Below, piece after piece: positions 24,001 to 31,179 of a stretch of DNA of 31,179 nucleotides. Under the pieces are notes generated by a model. The model worked only from the letters and a program-made list of their open reading frames with translations, searched no databases and was not told where the DNA came from. Source of the stretch: DSWT01 sp034433375 (lineage in GTDB: Bacteria; Chloroflexota; Anaerolineae; B4-G1; SLSP01); NCBI GenBank assembly GCA_034433375.1, contig DAOUAQ010000259.1, positions 1 through 31,179 on the forward strand, given 5' to 3'. Numbering within the stretch: position 1 is the stretch's first letter; each line of letters starts with the position of its first letter. A program made the translations under genes and the position numbers.

Positions 24001-25163
24001 TCGTGATCGCAGCGTATTTCGCCCGGCCCGGCGATGCCCATCAGCCGCGCGGCCAGGTTGACGGTATCGCCCATCACGGTGTATTCGCGGCGCGACGCGC
24101 TGCCCACCGGCCCGGCGAACACCCGCCCCGTAGCCACGCCGATCGCCAGGCGCAGCCCTTGCGCTTCCGCCATCGCCCGGAGTTCCAACGCGCAGTGCAG
24201 AGCGCGCTCCGGGTCGTCTTCGTGAGCGTAGGGCGGCGCGCCGAACATCGCCAGCATGATGGTGCCTTTGTCATCCACGGCCAGCTTGTTGATGCTGCCT
24301 TCCAGCCGGCGGATGATCTCCTGCGCGGCGCCCAGGAACGCGTGTAACCGCGCGACCGCGTCCGGCTGCTCATAGTCAATGCCGGAGACGCCGATGAAGA
24401 GGACGGTCATCGGCCTGAGAACGGCGAGCCATTCCTGCAAATCCTGTTCCATCCACACCGTAACAATTTCTGGCACGTAGACCTGCAACACCGCCGCGAC
24501 CGCTGCGAGGTCTTGCGCTGCCGCCCAGTCCGGTTCCTCCAAAGGGCACGGGGGCACAGCATGGGGAACGCAGATCGCTGCGGCCTCCGGGCTGAGCACG
24601 ATCTCCCCGCGCCCGGCATGATGCTCGGCTTCGCCGACCTGGCGCAGCGGGTCGCCGGCGATGACGTACTCCCACCGCCCCAACACGCCGCCGACCTGAG
24701 CAATGAGGATGTCCCCGGCGCCGATGCCGATCTTCATGCCCAGGGCCACCGGCCCAACGCTGGTGGGCAGCAGCGCGAACTCAACCATCGCCGCCTGCAT
24801 CGCCTCGGCGGCCTGGACGGCGCGCCGGACGGCGATTCCCAGGTCTTCGCGCAGGGCAGGGAAGATGATGGTCAACGCATCGCCGCTGAACTTCACCACT
24901 TCCCCACCCTCGGCCTCGACCAGGGCGATCATGCGGCTGAAATAGCCGTTGAGCAGGCGTGTCATTTCCTCCGGCCCCTCCGATCCCTGCTGCGCCAGCG
25001 CCTCGGTGAGCGGGGTGAACCCGGACACGTCGGCGAAGAGGACGGCCGCCGGCAGGTGACCGCTCTTCGCCTCTGAGGGCGGGCGCGGCGCCGGCTCCCG
25101 CAGCGTCGCGCGCAGGATGTAGGGCGGGACATAGGGAGCGAGAATGTTCAACAACGATTTCAT
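21078..25163 (-). CDS. class III adenylyl cyclase with tandem cyclase domains, AAA ATPase and TPR repeats (soluble-AC-like)
   Basis: This 1,361-residue protein has no signal peptide or membrane segment. C1 (~38-195) has both metal-binding aspartates: Asp45 in FADVSGFT and Asp95 in KFSGDAL. C2 (~250-420) lacks the first Asp (Gly258 in FIGVSGI). It supplies adenine-contacting Lys299 (VDDKG) and Thr362, and transition-state Asn369 and Arg373 in YTVMGDTVNLAARL. C1 lacks the Asn/Arg pair, so one active site forms at the C1-C2 interface, as in animal soluble adenylyl cyclase (Asp47/Asp99, Lys334/Thr405, Asn412/Arg416). An ATPase follows: Walker A GEAGIGKS (465-472) and Walker B LILIVEDAHWLD (~590-600). 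TPR repeats span roughly 960-1280. The product is expected to be cAMP. It starts 3 nt after the clostripain-family gene and ends 17 nt before the mannonate dehydratase gene. Confidence 0.9.
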   Translation of the reverse strand: MKSLLNILAPYVPPYILRATLREPAPRPPSEAKSGHLPAAVLFADVSGFTPLTEALAQQGSEGPEEMTRLLNGYFSRMIALVEAEGGEVVKFSGDALTIIFPALREDLGIAVRRAVQAAEAMQAAMVEFALLPTSVGPVALGMKIGIGAGDILIAQVGGVLGRWEYVIAGDPLRQVGEAEHHAGRGEIVLSPEAAAICVPHAVPPCPLEEPDWAAAQDLAAVAAVLQVYVPEIVTVWMEQDLQEWLAVLRPMTVLFIGVSGIDYEQPDAVARLHAFLGAAQEIIRRLEGSINKLAVDDKGTIMLAMFGAPPYAHEDDPERALHCALELRAMAEAQGLRLAIGVATGRVFAGPVGSASRREYTVMGDTVNLAARLMGIAGPGEIRCDHETYRYAASRVAFDLLPPAHVKGKAGLIHIYRPVGESGTGRTGERPGSPLIGRRGEVARLARGLDEAQAGRGRIMLIEGEAGIGKSRLVEALLHLMRERGLTGLLGAGRSIEQQTPYRAWRDIFTAYFDLEETRDPAARRERVRVHVQDVVPEFVERLPLLNDILNLGFDENALTRALDTHLRHESLVSFLLALLQAWAMERPLILIVEDAHWLDTLSWDLTVQAARALLVARAPLFLVVVMRPLEGEKLLLGAQTLAAMEETERIALMTLAPDEILALSAARLGVTPEALPAVVADFVRERAGGNPFFAEELIYALRDGGLVKVVPENGGTRCVISAAFGAEREFQRVVQALPDTIQGIILSRIDRLPPERQLALKVAAVIGRTFGYTTLYDTLGEHMEISSRLLKTYLEDLMRLDLTPLEAPEPELTYIFKHIITQEVAYETLLFAQRRQLHRSVAQWYERRFGAPAADALTAPLAPYYPLLVYHWHQAGDEGREREYAALAARWAAAQFANVEAAGYFTRALELTSPADMAARYDLLLGREMVNDLLGAREAQAQDLITLVLLAVAPDVAADERAMARKAARVTLRLANYMEVTSDYAATLVAVHRAINLSREAQDAGGEIEGHIAWGKALWRQGNYERAQAPLERALELSRSIHDRLNEAESLDSLSDVYLYQGSYPLAQAYYHQALAIYRDIGRRQGEADTLDMLGVICYDLGDYQAARDYYEQGLAIYRAIGDRRGETMALSNLAVVYCDVGDYALARDYHQRARDLRIAIGDRWGEAVSLVNLGYVYHSLGDNAAAQQHCERALAIQREIGDQRGQGYSLTYLGHALAALGKPIPAADAYNRALTLRRDLGQHGLAMDDLAGLARVALAQDDKVHAAAHVDEILRWIETNGVGGIEYPLQVDLTCYTVLRATARGDAVKLSQAQAILARAHTALMKRAADIGDETLRRKFLEDVAAHRDIVAAWQQNT

Positions 25164-25166
25164 AGA

Positions 25167-28100
25167 CTACATACCTTTCAAGACGAGCGGCAAGTAGATA
25201 AATTTGCTGCCGCCCAGTTTGACCTGCAAGAAGCGGCCCGACGTCATACCTTTGCGATCGCCGCCGCCGAGGCCGTCGCTGGCGCCGTTCCCGCCGGTGG
25301 TGACGGCCCACTTGAGGAATTCGTCCCACCGCCCATTGATGCCGCTTTCGTCCTGGCTCATCTGGAACAGGCGCGGAGCCACGTAGTCGTTGAAGGCGCT
25401 CGTGGCATTGTAGGCCGGGTAGTAGATTGACATGCCATGCACGCCGGCATGGTTCCAGAGATAACCGTCTATCGTCCCGCTGCTGTGCCGCTCGATAACG
25501 ACGGCGGCAGTCACAGCCGTCTTCACCGCATTGGCCGACGCCGCCACGCCCGACAGGCTGGCCGTCTTATCGGCCAGGTCCCACAGATCAATGTAATCTG
25601 CCAGAAGCGGGTTGGTGGCGTCGTTGGCGGCGGCGAAGGCCTGCGCGGTGTTGCGGGCGGCGTTGACCGTATCACGGTTGCCCGTAGCGACCAGCGCATT
25701 GCCCAGGTTGGTCACGCTCTGCTTGACCGCCGGCATCAGGTCGGTGCGGACGAACGAGATGGTGTGAGGGTAACCGGCCGCGTCGGCCAGCGTGTGGTAG
25801 CGGGTGACGATGCGCTGCCCGACAGTGAGCGGCGAATCGGCAGCCGCCAGATCGCTGAAGTAGGTCGGGTACGTGTTCAACCCCCAACTGATCTGCTCGA
25901 AAAAGACCACGTAATCCACCCAGTTGCGCACGTCGTAGGCGTGTTCGGCCATGCCCATCAGGCAGGCTTCGTAATCGAAGATGTCAATTTTGCGCGTACC
26001 GTTGCGGGTGACGTCCTTGAGCGCCGAATACAGTTCGGGCGGCGTCAGCGCGTCGTCGCCGTTGGTGTGATCCCAACTGATGCCATACGCGCCATGCCCG
26101 TGGTCGTCTATGGCCAGGAAATAGTGCGCGGCCGGATACTGATCCATCGCCCAGTTGCCGAAGCTCGCCAGGGTAGATGGCGCGCCCATGTTCAGCTCGC
26201 CCAGATGCCAGCGATTGACGCCGTCCGTATAGTTACCGTTTGGCTGCACCACGTAGCGCCACGTATCGCCATTGTTCGGTCCGTCGAACAGCGCCACCAC
26301 GCGGAGGAAATTCTGCTTGCTGCCGACAAACTGCTCGATCCGGCTGAGGTAGCCGCGCAGGGTGGTCTCGAAGTTGCGATCTTCCGCGTTGAGATAGAGC
26401 ATCAACGTCCAGCTAATGGGCGTGCTGGGCTGAATCGGGTTGCCGCCCGTCGGCGGGCCGCCGCCCGCTCCGGCGCAGTAAGCGGTCATCTGGTAATAGG
26501 AATCCGGGCTGCCGTAGCCGGAATAGGATTCAACGGCGACATAGAAGGTGTTATTGAGGGTACCATTCGTGTACGTGACATAGGAATCGTAACTGACGCC
26601 GTCATCGTCATTCCAGGTCAGTAGCTCAAAGTTGGGCGTCCACAAGGAAACCACCGAGTCCAGCGCCGAAGGCGGCACCTGCGTGTCGGCTTTGATGTCG
26701 AGATCCACCTGGCCGAGGGGAACGTTCCGCAGCACAAACCAATCCACGTCGCCGTAGCTGCTCACGACATCGCCGATGACACCGGTGATCGTCTGCCCAC
26801 AGACCAGCTCGGTGACCTGTTCCGGCGGCGAGTCGTTCGGCTCGTTGATGTCCAGAGCTGCGCCGGCGCCGGCGCCGATGGCGTAAAGATGCGCGGCATC
26901 CACCCACCCGGCAGTGCCCGTGCCGGTCACGCCGCGGTTGTACAGCTCGAAGACCAGGTTGACCTGCTTTCCGGCCACGGCGGCGATTTCGTCCGCCGTG
27001 AGGACGTACAGGACTTCTTGCCAGTAACCGGTGGTGTAGTACGCATCAATGCAGCCCAGGTCCACCACGAGGTTCCACTGGTCATCGGCCATGCTGACGC
27101 AGAACCAGTCATTGTACATTTGCGTCTCATACGTGGTGACGGCAAACCAGAAATTCAGCACGACGTTGTTGACGCCAGCGGGGACATTCATGGTTTGGTA
27201 GAGAAAATCGTCACCGGCGGCTGGCCGCCACAGGTAGGCTGAGTAATAACCATCCACCGCCGCCCGGTCGGTCACGCCGACTTCGGCAACGTCGGACGGC
27301 GACTGCACGGCCTGGATACCGTCTGCCGCCTCCCCCGGCTCCGCCGCGAGCTGTGGTCGGGTCTGCGGATCGGCATCCGGCGCTTCACCGTCTGCCGCCA
27401 GCGCCGCAGCCGGGCTATAGACATACCAATCGGTCAGGTCGCCCGTCTCAAAGCTGCCGTTGAGAATCAACTCGCCGGACGGGTCAGGCGTGGGCGTCGG
27501 AACAGGCGTGCCGCCGATCTTATCTCCCCAGACCCAGATTCCGTCCACGTAGGGGCCGTAATATCCAGTGCTGATGCTGTAGTCGCTGATGAAGACCCAG
27601 GCCAACCAGACTTCCGAGTAACCCGCGTAGGACGTGAGCCAGTAGGCCTGATCTTGCCAGCCGCCGGAATAGCCGGACCAGTAATCGCAGTAGTATGCGT
27701 ACCCATCAATCGAAGCGCAGAAGTACATCCAGTCGTATGCAGGCTCGGTATCGTAGTACAGGCCAAAACCAACGAAAATGTCGGCCATTTGGCTAAAATC
27801 GAACGGCCCCTGCACCATCCAACTGTTCAAGTTGTCCGTATACCAGGTCGTGACCCAGGGATCGAGCGCATCGGCGCCTTCGGCTGCGGGCCATGCGCTC
27901 CAATATCCAGACTGATAGCCAAAATCTGTATCCCCCCACGAGCGTTCATAGCCGTCGTCGCTGTTATCGTAGAGCGCCCAGGTCCCGGGGAACACGCCCT
28001 CGAAGTCCTCATACAGCAACACGTCCCATTCCAGAGGACTCATGATGCTGGCGACATCGGGCGCAGTATACGCCGCCTGGGGACGGTGCGACCCGTCCGG

Positions 28101-28466
28101 CGCGACGCTGCGGGCGGCGGTGAGCGGCTTATCCGCCTGCGCCGCCGGCTGTGACAGCGCATCGCGCCGCAACTGCACCTGCGGACGGAAGCGCACCACC
28201 TCCAGATCGTTCGTTGCGGCGAGGGTGAGCGCGTCGAGTGTTACCGCGCCTGGTTCGAGAGTGGGCGTGGGCGCAATGTTCAGAGAGGGCGGCGGAGATG
28301 GACGCGCGGCCTCCATAGAAAGCGCCGGCGCGGCAGAGGCCACCATTTTACCGGACGGGGAAAAGGCGACGATTCCTAGCGTTACCGCCAACGCAACGAC
28401 GATGCCGATCCCCATCACGCCAACTTTCAACAGACTTTTTTTGTCAATCACCGTTTTGGGCGCCAT
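25167..28466 (-). CDS. membrane-anchored or secreted clostripain (C11)-family cysteine protease with jelly-roll and PPC domains
   Basis: This protein has 1,099 residues from the ATG at 28466, chosen for GGAGAGG about 7 nt upstream; the frame is open 21 codons further. A basic stretch (DKKSLLK) precedes a hydrophobic segment (~16-35) that is an uncleaved anchor or signal. A Pro-rich linker (~55-75) leads to an aromatic-rich, MAM-like jelly roll (~145-315) and a second beta-sandwich starting ELILNGSFETGDLTDW (~330-530). A PPC-like domain follows (~539-666, DINEPNDSP, then GDVDWFVL). The peptidase domain (~684-1050) begins WTLMLYLNAEDRN and has the dyad His789 (DDHGHG) and Cys835 (YEACLMGM). C11 enzymes cleave after Arg or Lys. 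The protein ends in KFIYLPLVLKGM, the motif shared with the other two giant proteins. Confidence 0.9.
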   Translation of the reverse strand: MAPKTVIDKKSLLKVGVMGIGIVVALAVTLGIVAFSPSGKMVASAAPALSMEAARPSPPPSLNIAPTPTLEPGAVTLDALTLAATNDLEVVRFRPQVQLRRDALSQPAAQADKPLTAARSVAPDGSHRPQAAYTAPDVASIMSPLEWDVLLYEDFEGVFPGTWALYDNSDDGYERSWGDTDFGYQSGYWSAWPAAEGADALDPWVTTWYTDNLNSWMVQGPFDFSQMADIFVGFGLYYDTEPAYDWMYFCASIDGYAYYCDYWSGYSGGWQDQAYWLTSYAGYSEVWLAWVFISDYSISTGYYGPYVDGIWVWGDKIGGTPVPTPTPDPSGELILNGSFETGDLTDWYVYSPAAALAADGEAPDADPQTRPQLAAEPGEAADGIQAVQSPSDVAEVGVTDRAAVDGYYSAYLWRPAAGDDFLYQTMNVPAGVNNVVLNFWFAVTTYETQMYNDWFCVSMADDQWNLVVDLGCIDAYYTTGYWQEVLYVLTADEIAAVAGKQVNLVFELYNRGVTGTGTAGWVDAAHLYAIGAGAGAALDINEPNDSPPEQVTELVCGQTITGVIGDVVSSYGDVDWFVLRNVPLGQVDLDIKADTQVPPSALDSVVSLWTPNFELLTWNDDDGVSYDSYVTYTNGTLNNTFYVAVESYSGYGSPDSYYQMTAYCAGAGGGPPTGGNPIQPSTPISWTLMLYLNAEDRNFETTLRGYLSRIEQFVGSKQNFLRVVALFDGPNNGDTWRYVVQPNGNYTDGVNRWHLGELNMGAPSTLASFGNWAMDQYPAAHYFLAIDDHGHGAYGISWDHTNGDDALTPPELYSALKDVTRNGTRKIDIFDYEACLMGMAEHAYDVRNWVDYVVFFEQISWGLNTYPTYFSDLAAADSPLTVGQRIVTRYHTLADAAGYPHTISFVRTDLMPAVKQSVTNLGNALVATGNRDTVNAARNTAQAFAAANDATNPLLADYIDLWDLADKTASLSGVAASANAVKTAVTAAVVIERHSSGTIDGYLWNHAGVHGMSIYYPAYNATSAFNDYVAPRLFQMSQDESGINGRWDEFLKWAVTTGGNGASDGLGGGDRKGMTSGRFLQVKLGGSKFIYLPLVLKGM

Positions 28467-28533
28467 GTCAAACCTCTCCTTTCGCGTGGCAAAACAACAG
28501 CGGTCAGAAGCGCGTATTATGAATCGCATCTAT

Positions 28534-28561
28534 AGTATAGCACGGTTTATAAGCCAGTGAA
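28534..28561 (-). promoter_or_regulatory. candidate promoter for the protease-cyclase operon
   Basis: On the minus strand TTCACT (28556-28561) and TATACT (28534-28539) are separated by 16 nt, in the 191-nt divergent gap upstream of the clostripain-family gene. The -35 matches 4 of 6 and the -10 matches 5 of 6 consensus positions. The leader would be about 60 nt. It is the only -10-like hexamer of that quality I see on this strand in the gap. Confidence 0.4.
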
Positions 28562-28617
28562 TTCGCAGCCGGCTTGTTCTGAAAAAACGAAGGGCTTTGC
28601 AGTTCCCACAATGCACG

Positions 28618-28623
28618 TATACT
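28618..28623 (+). promoter_or_regulatory. candidate -10 element for the prolyl oligopeptidase gene
   Basis: TATACT lies 34 nt before the start codon at 28658. A weak -35 (TTTGCA or TTGCAG near 28596-28602) sits 15-16 nt upstream. This is modest evidence, supported mainly by position in the divergent intergenic region. Confidence 0.3.
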
Positions 28624-28657
28624 TTGGCTGACGTTATCTTTTCCAGGAGGTACGTGT

Positions 28658-30733
28658 ATGACCAGACTTTGTTATCCCACAACGCGCACTGTTGACCACG
28701 TGGATGACTACCACGGGACGCCCGTTCCCGATCCCTACCGTTGGCTGGAAGACCTCAATGCGCCGGAGACGCAGGCGTGGATTGAAGCGCAGAATGCGCT
28801 GACGTTCTCGTATCTGGAGCAGATCCCGGCCCGCACAGCGATCCGCGCGCGGTTGACGGAACTGTGGGACTTCCCTAAGTTCAGCGCGCCATTCAAACGC
28901 GGCGGGCGCACGTTTCAGTTCCGCAACAGCGGCCTGCAAAACCAGGATGTGCTCTATGTGATGGGAGCACCCGGCGACGAAGGGCGTGTGCTGCTCGATC
29001 CCAACACGCTATCCAAAGAGGGCACGGTCGCGTTGACCGGCGCCGCCGTGAGTCGGGACGGGCAATGGCTGGCCTACGCTGTCAGCGCCAGCGGCTCGGA
29101 CTGGAAAACGTGGCGCGTGCGCGACATCGCAACCGGCGTGGATTTGCCTGATGTGGTCGAATGGAGCAAGTTCTGTGAAGCGTCCTGGCTGCCCGACAGC
29201 AGCGGCTTCTTCTACGGACGTTACGCCGCGCCCGAAGCAGGAACGGAGTACGCCGGAACAAACTACCACAAAAAGGTCTACTTCCACCGCCTCAACACAC
29301 CGCAGGCGGAGGACGCGCTCATCTACGAGCGGCCCGATCACAAAGAATGGGGCTTCTACACCGAAGTCACCGACGACGGCGGCTACCTGGTCATGAACGT
29401 GTCACAGGGAACCGACCGGCGCAACCGCATCTTCTACAAAACGCTGCCGGAGGGCGGTTTCGTAGCGTTGATCGCCGAACTTGAAGCCAACTATCACTTT
29501 ATTGGCAACACCGGCTCGATGTTCTACTTTCTGACCGATTGGAACGCCCCACAAAGGCAAGTCATCGCCATTGACGTGGACAATCCGGCGCGAGAGCACT
29601 GGCGGACGCTGATCCCTGAAGCTGTCGACACGCTCGAAGATGTGACGCTGGCGCACGACGAGTTTGTGGCCGTTTACCTGCACGACGCGCACCACCGGCT
29701 GTTGCGCTTTGCGTTGGACGGCGCGCCGCGCGGCGAGATCGCGCTGCCGACGTTGGGCGCGCTCCTTGAGGTGCATGGTCGCCGTGAGGATGCAGAACTA
29801 TTCTACACGTTCCATTCGTTCCTCTACCCGCCGACGGTCTACCGCTACGACTTTATCCTCGGGACAAGCGAAGTGCTGGCCGCGCCCAACCTCGATTTTG
29901 ACGCAACGGCGTATGAGACCGAACAGGTCTTCGTCACCAGCAAGGATGGGACGCAGGTGCCGATGTTCCTCGTCCATCGCCGCGATTGGCGCAAAGACGG
30001 GCAAAACCCCACGCTGCTCTACGGCTACGGCGGATTCAACATCGCGCAGCCGCCGGTCTTTATGGTGTGGCGGCTGGTCTGGCTGGAGATGGGCGGCGCG
30101 CTCGCCGTCGGCAACATTCGCGGCGGCAGCGAGTATGGCGAGGCGTGGCACGCCGCCGGAACCGTCCACCAGAAGCAAAACGTCTTCGACGACTTTATCG
30201 CCTGCGCGGAACATCTGATTGCGGAAAACATCACCTCCCCGCCCAAACTCGTCATCGAAGGCCGCTCCAACGGCGGCTTGCTCGTCGGCGCGTGCCTTAC
30301 GCAGCGGCCTGATCTCTTCGGCGCGGCGCTGCCCACGGTGGGCGTGATGGACATGCTGCGCTTCCACAAGTTCACCATCGGCTGGGCCTGGGTGAGCGAT
30401 TACGGCTGCGCCGACGACGATTTGGCGCAGTTCCAGACGCTCTACGCCTACTCGCCGTTGCACAACGCGAAACCCGCGGCCTACCCGCCCACCCTCATCC
30501 TCACCGGCGACCACGACGACCGCGTGATGCCGGCGCACTCATACAAGTTCGCGGCGGCGCTCCAGGCCGCGCAGCAAGGCGACGCGCCAATCCTCATCCG
30601 CATCCAGACGCACGCCGGGCACGGGCCGGGAAAGCCCACCGCCATCCTTATCACCGAGCGCGCCGACATGTGGGCGTTCGTGGCGCAGGCATTGAAAATG
30701 ACATCGGAGCATGGTTTCTATCAGCAGATTTAG
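28658..30733 (+). CDS. prolyl oligopeptidase (S9A family)
   Basis: This 691-residue cytoplasmic serine peptidase cleaves short peptides after proline. The N-terminus (VDDYHGTPVPDPYRWLED) is the S9A signature. A seven-bladed beta-propeller (~75-400) gates a C-terminal alpha/beta-hydrolase domain. The catalytic triad is Ser537 (GRSNGGLL), Asp620 (TGDHDDRV) and His655 (HAGHGPGK). Arg622 corresponds to the substrate-contacting Arg643 of porcine prolyl oligopeptidase. YGYGGF and GNIRGGSEYGE are further family blocks. Length matches the family (about 700). AGGAGG 7 nt upstream fixes the ATG. The stop codon lies in the left arm of a long hairpin. It diverges from the protease-cyclase operon. Confidence 0.95.
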   Translation: MTRLCYPTTRTVDHVDDYHGTPVPDPYRWLEDLNAPETQAWIEAQNALTFSYLEQIPARTAIRARLTELWDFPKFSAPFKRGGRTFQFRNSGLQNQDVLYVMGAPGDEGRVLLDPNTLSKEGTVALTGAAVSRDGQWLAYAVSASGSDWKTWRVRDIATGVDLPDVVEWSKFCEASWLPDSSGFFYGRYAAPEAGTEYAGTNYHKKVYFHRLNTPQAEDALIYERPDHKEWGFYTEVTDDGGYLVMNVSQGTDRRNRIFYKTLPEGGFVALIAELEANYHFIGNTGSMFYFLTDWNAPQRQVIAIDVDNPAREHWRTLIPEAVDTLEDVTLAHDEFVAVYLHDAHHRLLRFALDGAPRGEIALPTLGALLEVHGRREDAELFYTFHSFLYPPTVYRYDFILGTSEVLAAPNLDFDATAYETEQVFVTSKDGTQVPMFLVHRRDWRKDGQNPTLLYGYGGFNIAQPPVFMVWRLVWLEMGGALAVGNIRGGSEYGEAWHAAGTVHQKQNVFDDFIACAEHLIAENITSPPKLVIEGRSNGGLLVGACLTQRPDLFGAALPTVGVMDMLRFHKFTIGWAWVSDYGCADDDLAQFQTLYAYSPLHNAKPAAYPPTLILTGDHDDRVMPAHSYKFAAALQAAQQGDAPILIRIQTHAGHGPGKPTAILITERADMWAFVAQALKMTSEHGFYQQI

Positions 30734-30786
30734 CAGATTCTTTTTGCCAGCAGTAAGAAATCTGCTTCATCTGCTGAATCTGCTGA
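30721..30786 (+). terminator. 18-bp hairpin made of 9-nt repeats, between prolyl oligopeptidase and asparaginase
   Basis: The left arm TCAGCAGATTTAGCAGAT (30721-30738) pairs with 30769-30786 over 18 bp with one G-T wobble, with a loop of about 30 nt. Each arm is built of 9-nt units (AGCAGATTT-like; ATCTGCTTC, ATCTGCTGA, ATCTGCTGA). The left arm contains the prolyl oligopeptidase stop codon (30731-30733). No T-run follows on the plus strand, so it may be a terminator, an attenuating stem or a repeat element. Confidence 0.5.
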
Positions 30787-30805
30787 CAAAAAACAAGAAG
30801 GCATT

Positions 30806-31179
30806 GTGAAAAAACGGGTCTACATCGTTTACACGGGTGGGACGATCGGGATGCAGCCGACGGCGGAAGGATACGCGCCCGCGCCCGGCTACCTCGCGGC
30901 GCAACTGGCGGCGATGCCGGAACTGCGCGATCCCGCCATGCCCGATTACGACATCCACGAGTACGACCCGCTGCTGGATTCATCCAACATGACGCCCGCC
31001 GACTGGCTCAAGATCGCGCAAGACATCGCAACGCACTACGCCGATTACGACGGCTTCGTCGTCCTGCACGGGACGGACACGATGGCTTACACCGCGTCGG
31101 CGTTGCCGTTCATGCTGCAAGGGTTGGCCAAGCCGGTGATCCTCACGGGATCGCAACTGCCGCTGTGGGAAGTCCGCAA
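30806..31179 (+). CDS. ansA: L-asparaginase, type I, partial (C-terminus outside window)
   Basis: The frame is open from GTG at 30806 to the window edge (124 codons). GAAGG ends 5 nt upstream; no in-frame ATG fits the conserved N-terminus. YIVYTGGTIGM carries the first catalytic Thr of the asparaginase/glutaminase fold, and VVLHGTDTMAYTASAL carries the second Thr-Asp motif. PVILTGSQLPL is the next conserved strand. The spacing and the absence of a signal peptide suggest the cytoplasmic type I enzyme, which hydrolyses L-asparagine to aspartate and ammonia. It lies 72 nt after prolyl oligopeptidase on the same strand, a plausible peptide and amino-acid recycling pair. Confidence 0.92.
   Translation, partial: MKKRVYIVYTGGTIGMQPTAEGYAPAPGYLAAQLAAMPELRDPAMPDYDIHEYDPLLDSSNMTPADWLKIAQDIATHYADYDGFVVLHGTDTMAYTASALPFMLQGLAKPVILTGSQLPLWEVR

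Larger units (their letters stand above)
28467..28657. other. divergent intergenic region
   Basis: This 191-nt gap separates the minus-strand protease-cyclase operon from the plus-strand prolyl oligopeptidase. It is AT-richer than the flanking genes and holds the two candidate promoters and both ribosome binding sites. It is the only divergent promoter region in the window. No operator palindrome or small ORF with support is seen. Confidence 0.6.

Noticed and set aside
22812..24347. Long plus-strand open frame (511 codons) opposite the cyclase gene
   Set aside because: It is a high-GC antisense shadow: composition is His/Arg/Gln-rich without domains, and the opposite strand encodes a clear cyclase-ATPase.

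Overview
This 31.2 kb window comes from a high-GC bacterial chromosome. By inference it is a Chloroflexota (Anaerolineae-like) organism. The reasons are the mix of very large secreted multidomain proteins (SBBP propeller repeats, NosD-type beta-helix repeats, clostripain and gingipain-like proteases), a shared short C-terminal motif of the form YLPLxL(R/K), and abundant housekeeping oxidoreductases. No rRNA, tRNA, phage, transposase or CRISPR array is visible. Every gene left of about 28.47 kb is on the minus strand; the last two genes are on the plus strand and diverge from a common intergenic region.

Left to right the layout is as follows. 1-800 is a partial, AT-richer YCF48/BNR-repeat lipoprotein. 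900-1559 is a transglutaminase-like protein. 1649-12154 holds two adjacent secreted surface proteins: an SBBP-repeat protein, and a 2,538-residue protein joining a beta-helix, a gingipain-like (C25) caspase-fold domain, Ig-like domains and a second beta-helix. 12264-13826 is a REC-PAS-histidine kinase with its own promoter. 13946-17536 holds an APH-fold kinase, a flavodoxin-like protein, an unknown protein and an MccF-like S66 peptidase. 17555-21060 is a catabolic-looking run (aldo/keto reductase, LLM-type flavin oxidoreductase, RraA-like aldolase, mannonate dehydratase). 21078-25163 is a class III cyclase-ATPase-TPR protein whose architecture and active-site residues match animal soluble adenylyl cyclase. 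25167-28466 is a membrane-anchored clostripain-family protease 3 nt upstream of the cyclase. 28658-31179 (plus) holds a prolyl oligopeptidase and a partial L-asparaginase.

In transcription order (right to left), protease, cyclase, mannonate dehydratase and RraA are packed with gaps of 3, 17 and 6 nt and very probably form one operon. The LLM oxidoreductase, aldo/keto reductase and S66 peptidase may continue it.

The most unusual feature is a set of degenerate heptanucleotide tandem arrays. Each has a different sequence but the same 7-nt period. They fill gene junctions between 14.9 and 19.3 kb, supply the last codons or stop codons of genes, and sit in frame inside both giant surface-protein genes. 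In the SBBP gene the array is N-terminal, so copy-number change could switch the reading frame. The second recurring theme is the YLPLxL motif, found in all three giant secreted proteins. It is C-terminal in two and internal in the third, where it appears to mark an old C-terminus and a gene fusion.
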